From Mangifera indica (Eukaryota; Streptophyta; Magnoliopsida; Sapindales; Anacardiaceae): 64,000 nucleotides of DNA. The number at the start of each line of letters is the position of its first letter. Within the stretch, counting starts at the first letter, position 1. A program made the translations under genes and the position numbers. The DNA lies in NCBI RefSeq assembly GCF_011075055.1, contig NC_058153.1, forward strand, positions 496,001-560,000, in the 5' to 3' direction. This document shows, piece after piece, positions 54,841-64,000 of this stretch. The notes beneath the pieces were generated by a model that searched no databases, was not told the origin of the DNA, and saw only the letters and a list, made by a program, of their open reading frames with translations.

Positions 54841-57800
54841 TTTGTTGGAGAAAGTTAAGAGAGAAACTGAAGTTGATGTGTTTATCTGACTCAGAGAGAA
54901 GAATTTTTTGTTCAAGATTATGGGAGACAGAAACAAATTTAAAGTCAGCTTGAGAGACTGTGTCCGTGTGTATTCGTATGTACATTTATATTTATATTTA
55001 TATTTATTGACTATGTATTGAGGACTTATTATAAGGAGACGAGTCTTTTGGATACATTGTTTTTCTCAAATAATTGATTGAATTTTCTATTGTATGTTTA
55101 CAAGTATGACTGGATTCAAGCTGAGCGGCTTAAATTCATAATAGTTGCTTGAATACGACTCCTAGTCTGTTTGGATGTCTCATAGATGATATTGAAAGAT
55201 CATTGATAAGAGTAATAATATTATTATCAACGAGATCATTTATATCATCAAATGTATAACGAAAATGAATTGATTTAATTAATTTAGTTTAAATCTAATT
55301 TTATTTTAATTATTAGTGTTCAGAATGATTTAAAATTTAAACATTTTTTATTTCTTCTACAAAGATATTTTTGCATGTCTACAATTGACAAGTAACAGTA
55401 GATTCGAGCTCAAATCAATTATTCTCTTTACTAGAATCAAAACTTACATTGACGATTTTTCTTCTTTTTTTATAATTAATTTTACTGAATTAAACTTTAA
55501 TTTAAACTAACTATTTTGAATTTAAATAAAATTTGGAATGACATTGGTTAGTTTCAGTTTAACTCGTATCCACTGTAACTACAATTGCTACAGAAATAGC
55601 AATATGGATAATGCAAAGCAAAAGTATTTTCAAAAATGCCTTTAGGAATCGTCTATATAAATTATAATATTCATGTTCAAACAGAACCACTAAACTGTCC
55701 AATAGGATATGATTCAAATTGCTTGACCTCAGTTTCAACAATGGAGTTCGAACGTGGAAACTTTATCAAATCGTAGAATCAGATTAAAATATCAGCCATT
55801 ATCAACTGTTTTCCATTCAGAATTTGAAGCTGAAAACTGAATAGATGCATTCATGCATGTTTGATTTGCATGAAACTGCAGGCTATACAATTTGACTTAC
55901 AAAGTCTTGAATTCGATTACGTTTCAGCTAATTTGATATAACAAAGAGTCTCTGCATGAAGCTGGTCAGTCAGCCACTCCATTTATACTTAACACTGTGT
56001 ACCCAAAAGTAAGGTACTAATAGATATACTCATTGGATTTCATCTGTCTAACATTCCATTAAAATTTAAGTTTGGGTGCATTCAATTTGAACTAAGTCCA
56101 GCTTGGGCCAATTCGAGATAGGATCGAATCTATTATGATTAGTTTAAGTTTATTTGAGTTAATCACAAAGTCATTAAATGACTATTGACAAGGTGAATAA
56201 TATTGTTGGAAAAGTGTATAGTATTACTGATGAGATCAACAATGTCACATAGTAGATAAACAAGCTAATTTCAAGTTGAATTGGAGCTCCAACTCAAATT
56301 ATGGATTCAAATCGAGCCAGTTCAGATTAGATCTACCCTCAGATTTAAGTCCCCTTGACTTTTAAATAATGACATGTCTAGCTACTCAATTATTCTGCAC
56401 ATGGCTAGATACGATTTAGGCTAAGTTTGATCGAGACCCAATTTAAGAGTGACTCAAATTTAAAATAATGAGCTCGAAATCAACAAGTTAAAACTCAAAT
56501 TAGGCTTCAAAGTAATTTAACTTGAATTCGGTCTATTGGTTTGAACTCGAATATTTGAATCAACTTAAATCCAAAAGTTAGCTATAGATCAATAAATTGA
56601 GATTCAAACTCTGCTAATATGATTTAACTTTAAATTTGATTTGAGTTAATTTGAATTTGATTCATTTATTAAAACAGACTCAATCATTGGTTAGAACTCG
56701 ACTTGTTTATTCTAAGCTCAAGCAACTCTTTTTATAACCAAATGACACAAATGTTTTCGAAAAGGTTTTCAACTAGTCAATACTCCGTTGGAATGTTGAG
56801 TTTGATCATCTCTATAAGACATCTTTGTAGGATTTGCATGGAATTATTATAAAGTATAAGACTTCTACATAAATATACGGTTATATCTCTTGTATCTTAT
56901 AACCCTAAAGTTAATAAAAAGCATAGTACAATCGTGGACGTAGACATTATTAGTCTAAACACGTAAATATGCCTTATTTAGTGTGATTAATTTTGATTTT
57001 CGATCAATTTCTTTTTGCTTAATCCGTTTCCTAACATAGTCAAGAAAGAAATCAAACATACTAAAGAGTATGTAATATTGTAACTTACATGCATAAAATA
57101 ATCCAACTACCTGTAAAAGGTTTATTGAGAAGGGAGAAGGTGACATGGGTTGATAAAGATTGAAGTGTTAAATTTGGTACGGGGAGGTGAAGGGTCAGTG
57201 TCAACAAGGCTTTGATCTTGCAACAAAGGGGTAGGGCAATTTTGCTTGATAATTGATGTAAGCAGTTGTTCTGTGTGCATTGCATTATACATATCTCTTA
57301 TCACATTTCAAGTAAATCCCCAAATCCCATTTGCTCCAACTTTATCCCAATAAAATCCTCACTTTTACATCACCAAAATCTTTCCAAACATCAGTTATCT
57401 TATCAACAATAATGCTGTTCTTCATAATTGTTTGTTTGCTTGCCATTTAAAGAAGAAAAGAGTGTCACCCACCACTCTCGAAAAACAACTAGTTATGATG
57501 TAAAATTTCACACGTAAAATTAAAAAATTTAAATTCGACTTCATATTTCACAAATAGATTTGAATGTATATACAAATATTTTTTGATATATTTGTATTGA
57601 AATGAAAGGCTTTAAAGGTGGGTTGTTGGACTAATCACCCTGAGGTTTATCTACTTAGTGGTTGGGCTTCATCTCAAAGAGGTGGTTCAAGTTTACCAAA
57701 TGCGATTCTTTTAGGGGTGAATTTCAACCGAATTGAATCGAGTCAAGGGTTAACTCGAGCTTAGATCAAATTCATAATTCCTAATTCGAGTTGGAGTTAG

Positions 57801-60246
57801 TGTTGGGTTATTGGTAAAGGTGAATTTGATCTACGTTAGCTTGGATTGAATCTACATCTCAACTCAAATAAGTCGATTTTGACCTAGAGCTCTAACTCTA
57901 TTCAAGATTGATTCATTTTGTTCATTTGTTGACATTGCTCATATTGTTGGTGATGTTATTCACCCCTCCGATGATACCATTCATTCACCTATAATCCTTT
58001 GATGATACATTGTATCAATTCGAACAAACTTAAGCTCAAGCTAGATATTATAGCTTTAATTCAGACTCAAACTAACCCCAAATTTGACTTAGTTTAGATT
58101 AAATCCACTCTTAATTGTCAAACTATTTTTTTCTAAATTTACTAATTTAGTGATCTGATTTTAAATCGAGTGATTAAACTTTGTTAAGTGGGGTTCTACG
58201 TCACAGAAGAAGAAGTAAAGGGTGTAAAAAATTGGCACTTCACCTAAGTAGAAAATAATTATGTAGAGAAAAATGAAAAGACGAGGAGGAAGTTACAATA
58301 GAAATTTCAACCAGGTTTACACACAATAGGTGAGGATGACAAACCCTTAGGTAGGCCGACAGTGTCCTTGTCTGGTTACAGTGGCACATTTTTAAATATT
58401 GCCTACTTGTTATATAAAAAGAGTCATTTTCTGCACTTTTAGGTAAAATTTGATGCTTCAAAACAGTTTGAAGCATGGGTGGTAGCTTGGGGAGCTTGAT
58501 GGCAAAGGGAAGAACAAGAAGTGGGTGCATGTTGGGTTTCAGCTTCTAAGTCAAGAAATTTAATCCATCAATCAATCAAACAAAGATTATAATTGATGAA
58601 CTGATCCATGCAACTGCAATCAAGTCAACTCACAAGAGAGAAAACTCACAACTCTTAACTAGGGCTTGAGAGAGACGCCCCAACATTTTAATAGGTACAG
58701 GCCCGTCAGTTCAAACTTGCATCGAAGTTATATATCCAATTTGAGTTGAATTTGTATGATTTAATATATAATATTATTAAAAAAGAATTAATAAAATAAA
58801 TAATATCATTAAAAAATTGAATAATATCATCGATAAAATAGATAATATGGTTGATCCGATAATTGATCTTGAGATTAAAACAGGATCCGGATTTTAAAAT
58901 AGTGTTATGGATATATAAACTATTAAACGATAACGTTTTTGATAGTATTATTATTTGAAATTAAGAAAAAATAATAATTTACAGATCTCATGGAATATGA
59001 CTTATCATCTTAGGCGTAATATTTTAACTTTGCTGTCAATAACTTTCCGTTACACCATTAAAGTACAATTAAAATAATAATAAAACAAAAAGATGTCATG
59101 TCACTTATTCTCGAAAATTAGTTCACTGAACCATTGAGGGCTGGAGGGTGATGGGTTTGAGTCCATATTTGATATTTGGTTTGGAAGAGATGAGCTTAAA
59201 TTAAAATTTTGATTCGATAATTTAGTTTGGGTTTGAGACTTGTCAATGATTCTTTGTCAGAACGCATTTGTTTCATAAATTCCTTTTTTTTTTATTTTTT
59301 TTTCAGCAATTCATTGTCTTCTTAAATATTACTAGTTATCATTTGAATTTTAATTCAAATTGATCACTTTAGATTCAAATTAAATTTAAATTAATTTTTA
59401 TTTAAACTTAACCGATTTGAATTAATTCACCTTTACTATTCAAGTGTTATATATAAATATATGTGTGTGATGCATTTTCTAAAATTACAAAATATTTAAT
59501 ATTTTTTAACATAATTGACGTCTATGGATTAGATTTGAATCAAGTTAATTTGGTTCGATTTAATATTTTATATTCAAACCAGACTTTTAATTTGGTAATT
59601 TAGCTCAAGTTTAGCTTTAATCCTTCTTTAAATACGTTGTTTATTTCATTAATAATATCATTTATTTTATTAATGATACTATTTACTCACCAATAATCTT
59701 CAACCAACTCAAATGAATGAGCTTGGTTGTCCATTTAGTCTTTGAGTTAAGCTCGAGCTAGCCCCAAGCTTATGAGTTTTTTAAAATTTATGAGCTTGTC
59801 AAATTAAACCCTTGCCAAACTTAAACTCGACAATAAAAATTCCATCATATTTGTGGGCTTTAAGTCGTTGAGTTGTTAGGTGTACATCAAAAACTTATCA
59901 CCTACAATTGGTGTTGTCCTAAGTACAATTATTAAAGGGTGAATCCTACCCACATAACGGTTTGTATGGCAAAAAGCAATAAACATATGCCTAGTGCATT
60001 AGAAAAGGTATGTTTTTGCGTGTATATGAGATTCTGATTCAAAAGATCTGACTGAACAATTTGGGTAGATAAATGGCAAAAAATATTCCTTGTATATTGC
60101 TGCAACTATGTATGGTTTGCTAAATGTCTGCTGATTCACATTTAAAGAGAAAATGAATCATAGAAGTCCAATAAGATAGAGAGAATAAGGCCTTAACGTT
60201 TGACAATCAACTCTGAAATACAAGATAGCAGGTATTGTTTGCTGAT
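54841..60246. other. Long gene-poor spacer upstream of the VQ gene
   Basis: A short A/T repeat ATTTATATTTATATTT (54984-55008) lies near the VQ promoter. Beyond, 55080-60150 is AT-rich with several degenerate repeat blocks (55340-55560, 56040-56700, 57712-58113, 59330-59830). Short open frames at 57085-57304 and 58240-58530 show no known motif. No gene can be supported. Confidence 0.45.
57712..58113. mobile_element. Small hAT-like element, intergenic
   Basis: The left edge TAGGGGTGAATTTCAACCGA and the inverse of the right edge (TTAAGAGTGGATTTAATC) resemble the termini of the ERH-intron element. The interior contains the phrases TTGTTGGTGATGTTATTCACC and AACTAACCCCAAA that recur in the other dispersed blocks. 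No duplication was identified. Confidence 0.4.
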
Positions 60247-62450
60247 TCACAATCTCCTGTGTGTTCTTATGAAGTTTGTAGTGTTCATTGCAATTGCAGT
60301 TGAGCAAGCATAAATTCCAGTCAAACATAAGGTTGCAGAGACCACAAAGAAGGTCCTCCATTGCCTTCCCGTAGCTAGAATAGCCAGTGCTGAAAAAGCA
60401 AGAGCCGCTGCCACAAGTCCATTTTTCCAAGTATAGAAAGCTTTGACAACACTGCTGCAATTCTTGCAATGTATCACATGTCGAAAGTATCGATTTGCTG
60501 TATTCGGAGCATGCATTGTTCCCAGGCCGCCCTTGGCTGGTGAAGAAGCTGAAACTCCTGCAACAAGCCCAGCCGGTGCATGTTCCACCACAGCAGGCTG
60601 TTTAGGCAGAGAAATGGTGCTGTGCCCAAAATGGTAAGGCATTCCATGGCCAACTTTGTCCATCCATTTCCTGTATTCAGCAACCCATGTATCTAAAGAC
60701 CTTAAGTTAAGATACAATTGCTTTGTGGGCACTTTTTCTTTCATTAAAACCTCATTTTGGGATGACAGAAACCCCATATCTTGCTCAAAAACCTTACTTG
60801 CATTCTGATGGAAATACCATTGTGGTAAAATCTTTGACAATGGTGATCTTATTGTAGCTCCAAATCTTACAATAAGCATGGACTTTCCCTGTCCTGTTGG
60901 TCTACAAAGGAAGAGCCCTGTGAAGTAATGCTTCACACCATCCTTGCCAACAAATTCTCTGTTATTCTGAAGAACACAAGGTGCTTCAAACCGTAAGAAG
61001 TTTGGCATGGAGCCATCTGATTCCTTCCCCCACCAGCCTGCAAATCCGCGGTCTGATCGTTCAGTCACCTTGAAAAGGAGCGGTTGTGCGTCTTCTCTTT
61101 TCGCAGTCCAGTCTGTCCTATCATGTGAGATGGGAATATGAGCAGGATCCATCAGGTTCTCTAGGAGTATAGAGTGATCGTAAGGAAGCTCATGGATGGT
61201 TGAAGTGTCTTGAAAGCCTGGCCTTGCAAAATTCTCAAACCAGGGAATTTTACCAAAGTTTGGAGGTGTCTTCTGTGACATCCACACCCACACAACTCCT
61301 TGTGATTCCTTCACTTGATAAACTGAAACACAAGCTGATTTTGGAATTTTGGCATTCGCCGGAAGCTGAGGTATCTTAACACATTTACCCTCACCTTCAA
61401 ATTGCCAACCATGATACAAACATTCAAGTCTTCCATCAACCAACTGCCCCTCAGAAAGTTTCGCCAACCTATAAAATCAGCCATAGCGCAGCTAAATCAG
61501 AGATTTGAAAAGTAAAGATGGAAAATTTACCATCCTACAGTGTAAAAGTCCGCACCAACGAGAAGTACTCTGATTCTGGATGGATTTGGGTTTAACAATA
61601 TGAAAAGACATACACTGATACTGTTTATGTCTTAGTTTTGCTGTGTAATTGAGTATCTCTCCTCTTTCCCATTGCTGGGAATTTATATTAGTAAGAGTTA
61701 GAGTCACATATATAATTGTTTAAGCTAGTGCCGAAGTTAGTGTCTTGATAGACCCTGTCATGGTACCAGCATGGTAAGAGAACAACTGCAATTGCCATTG
61801 TCAAAACTAGAGGAGTGTTATCCTGACAAAAGGAAAAAATCATTTAATGTTTGATAGATCGCGGAGTCATGGAAGATTTCATCCTTTCTGGTTTCTAGAA
61901 GAAATTGTGTCCTGAGACTTCTCCTATTAACTACAACCTAGAGCAATGTTCATCTGCTAATTGACATTACAACATCATTATATCTAGTTTCACAAAACTA
62001 AGCAAATAAATCATACCTGTGGGGGCAGCGATCTTGAAAACAACGAAGCTCCCCATTGTCATCTTTGTACAAGACTATTTGCTTATCAAACACGGTGAGG
62101 CCTAAAGGGGCATCATCTGGGACATCTTTAGTGAGGTAAAGCGGGTACCATTCTTCAGTCCAATCATAGTCTGCCACTAATCTTTCTCCTCTCCTTTCCT
62201 CTTCACTGGAAGGATCCACAAGAACCTGGTGATCTTCATCTTCCTCCACACTACCACTGGTAGGATTACTTATATCAGCCAGTGCTTGGCATCTTGGGAA
62301 GCTGCTGGTTCTCAGAGTAGTTGATGATTTGAGATTTCTGTGGAGGGTTACGTTTGCAGTGAGTTTTGGTGGAGGGAAGTTGAGGAGGGATTTGAAGAGG
62401 GAAGTGGAGTGGGGAGAAACAAATGGGTGCAATGACAGAGCCATGATCAT
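60247..62450 (-). CDS. PTC52/ACD1-like Rieske oxygenase of the chloroplast envelope
   Basis: Two exons, 62450-62017 and 61468-60247, join at an Arg codon to give 551 residues. A Ser/Thr-rich transit peptide covers about residues 1-60. The Rieske cluster ligands are CPH (Cys142, His144) and CLYH (Cys161, His164). The mononuclear iron site is NLMDPAHIPISHD with Asp252, His255 and His260. The C-terminal part has HCKNC (Cys479, Cys482), a redox-type CxxC, followed by two hydrophobic helices. This layout is that of the PAO/TIC55/PTC52 family. PTC52-type proteins have been linked to protochlorophyllide metabolism; PAO itself opens pheophorbide a. WYPLYLTKDVPDDAPLGLTV favours the PTC52 branch over PAO in my judgement. 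Confidence 0.88.
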
Positions 62451-63723
62451 GAGGTGTTGGAGAAGAAGGAGATGGGTGGAGAAGAAAGAAGAAATGATGA
62501 AGCCATGGGAAAGGAAGGAAGAAAAGGGAGCTTGAAATCAATCCAAAGTGGAAACAGTCAGTTGCTTGCTAGATGGATGCACCACTCTGGGCCACACAAT
62601 CCGTGGAAAGTATGCGGACTATCGCTAAGAATACTGAACCTCAATTTGTATATTTTTGGAACCCCTCTTTGAAGGGATAATAACTTGCGAACGTATCCAA
62701 CTTTTTTTTTTTTTTAATTAAACTTTTAGATTTTTCATAAGGGAAATAATATATTTTTCTGTTAAATATATTTCCTTCCATTGAAAAAAAAAAAAACTAA
62801 GTATATTTGTTTGATATTTTAATAAAAAATATTAAATATTTGGTTAATTTTTATTTTTCCTTTCACTTTGAATCATTTAATCACTTGTCCGACAATTATA
62901 GTCCTTAGATTACACTTTGTTGATGTAAATTCAACCATTAAATTTGAGAGATTGTCAATGAACATAACGGATTGAACTAGTTATTTGATCTCGGTTAAAT
63001 TGGATGATTCAGTCCAGACTTTAAAACAGTGATTCTCTGTAAGACAAGTAGAACAGAAAACAAGCTGTGGCTGCCATAACTTCTTCAAGGGAGCAATGAA
63101 TTTCTCGACCATGCCACCGAGCTCGGCGGTTTCGTGGGACACAAGGGAATTGAAAACGATCTTAAATGCTTGGACCTTGAAGGGATTACAGTGCTTCTTC
63201 CTTCTATCTACCTTCTGACATTACCAAACTCATAAATAAGGCTTTAAATATCCTTTGAGAAAGACGCGGCTCTCTTTCTGATACTGTTTGACATGAAAAT
63301 AGTAATGACTAAGCTATGACCTGTGTTTTAATTATTTTCTTGTCAAAACCACAAATGTGAGGGCGAATTATAATAGTTAATAATAATATGGGTATTAATA
63401 AATAAAATTCATAAGATTTTAGAAATTTAAAAAAAATTTGAACTTTAATAGTTTAAAAGATGATAATCACACCCTCAAATCTATCATCAATTTAAAAAAA
63501 GAAACATTTCAAGAATGGTACATATGGAACCGTATGGTTATGTATTTTGCCGACAGCGTTGAAGTCCCAGTTAACTGTGGTTAAGATGGGCAACTCAACC
63601 AGCTCCTGATTGGGTGCAGCCCAGTCCAGGCATAAAAACACTGGCTAAAAGCAACACTTTCGTTGTTTTTTGGTAGGTGAACCAGCTCTTAGTTACTTGT
63701 AATACATTCTCTTCGAAGTTTCC
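62451..63723. promoter_or_regulatory. Divergent region between PTC52-like and peroxidase genes
   Basis: The first 150 bp is the PTC52-like leader. 62690-62900 is AT-rich with poly-T and poly-A runs. 63050-63215 looks coding on the minus strand (separate entry). The last ~130 bp, after a TATA-like CATAAAAACACT near 63631, is the peroxidase promoter/leader. Confidence 0.45.
63010..63220 (-). other. Unidentified coding-like remnant
   Basis: The minus strand is open for about 70 codons, with charged, protein-like content: RRKKHCNPFKVQAFKIVFNS, then SHETAELGGMVEKFIAPLKK. The base composition (about 45% GC) stands out from the AT-rich flanks. There is no start codon at its head and no clear splice sites. 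I do not recognise the family. Confidence 0.35.
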
Positions 63724-64000
63724 ATGGAGAAAATACCACTTGTTTTTCCTCCTACGGCTATTCTATACAGACTTGTCACTTTTGTTATGGTCGTTCTTGC
63801 TCCTTTTCCTTCTTCTGCCGATCTCTCTTTCAACTTCTATGCTGCTTCGTGCCCTTCTGCTGAGTTCGTCGTTAGAAACACAGTGAGATCAGCCACCTCT
63901 GTTGACCCAACAATCCCTGGGAAGCTTCTTCGCCTGGTTTTCCATGACTGCTTTGTGAACGTAAGTCCTTTTATTATTGGAAGAGCTTTGTAAACTTTGA
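63724..64000 (+). CDS. Class III (secretory) peroxidase, first exon; runs off the window
   Basis: The exon 63724-63960 encodes 79 residues and ends at a donor GTAAGT. A hydrophobic signal peptide (about 1-32) is followed by LSFNFYAASCPSAEFVVRN, with the first conserved Cys, and by LLRLVFHDCFVN, the distal heme site with catalytic Arg and His and the second Cys. The intron falls just after FHDCFV, where class III peroxidase genes commonly have one. The rest lies right of the window. These apoplastic or vacuolar enzymes oxidise phenolics with hydrogen peroxide. The LSFNFYA and GKLLRL features resemble Arabidopsis peroxidase 46. Confidence 0.9.

Noticed and set aside
57085..57304. Possible small-RNA precursor or peptide in the 57.1-57.3 kb stretch
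   Set aside because: No clear hairpin or known miRNA sequence could be recognised by reading; a folding program would be needed.
58240..58530. A 96-codon minus-strand frame that might be a small peptide gene
   Set aside because: No signal peptide of convincing shape and no conserved C-terminal peptide motif was seen.
59080..59170. Possible tRNA-like stretch (GGGTTTGAGTCC)
   Set aside because: It lacks the acceptor, D and anticodon stems of a tRNA when folded by eye.

Overview
This window is nuclear DNA of a dicot plant, most likely a rosid. It has GT-AG introns, AT-rich intergenic DNA, plant-only families (pheophorbide-oxygenase-like Rieske protein, VQ protein, class III peroxidase, plastid glutathione peroxidase) and small DNA transposons. 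I cannot name the species. There are no rRNA or tRNA genes, CRISPR arrays or bacterial operons that I can see. Most genes are spliced, so exon limits were read from the sequence by joining GT..AG boundaries in frame; they are predictions without transcript support.

Layout, left to right. 1-600: a broken copy of the first exon of a plastid glutathione peroxidase. 669-940 and 2117-2220: unidentified coding-like pieces, separated by an Ac-like hAT transposon (1017-2108) that carries an almost complete AGL62-like MADS-box gene. 3298-6403 (-): a reduced eIF(iso)4G-like gene with its MIF4G exon block duplicated in tandem. 7317-9939 (+): the intact plastid GPX gene. 11864-14684 (+): folate-biopterin transporter A. 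15876-17933 (+): Enhancer of Rudimentary homolog. 18822-20635: two abutting Mutator-like foldback elements with overlapping 9-bp target duplications. 21275-29581 (+): the U2 snRNP-associated RRM/SURP/CID protein RRC1/SR140. 30517-34464 (-): a four-module Myb/SANT-like protein. 36634-40803 (-): folate-biopterin transporter B. 45441-45743 (-): MAPR/steroid-binding protein. 47832-50330 (-): EMC4. 54253-54840 (-): VQ-motif protein. 60247-62450 (-): PTC52/ACD1-like Rieske oxygenase. 63724 to the right edge (+): first exon of a class III peroxidase.

The genes do not form one pathway. They look like a conserved ancestral gene neighbourhood. From memory of Arabidopsis locus numbers, homologues of EMC4, SR140-like, ERH and FBT lie together near At5g10780-10820; FBT and RRC1 near At5g25050-25060; the MAPR and Myb/SANT genes near At2g24940-24960. 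That is what whole-genome duplication followed by gene loss would leave. The window seems to keep the fuller order, with two FBT paralogues flanking ERH, RRC1 and the Myb/SANT gene.

The most notable non-gene structure is in mobile DNA: a gene-carrying hAT element, nested foldback MULEs, a decayed third copy of that family in an EMC4 intron, and a scattered family of small hAT-like elements in introns and spacers. I saw no wholly new multi-gene system.
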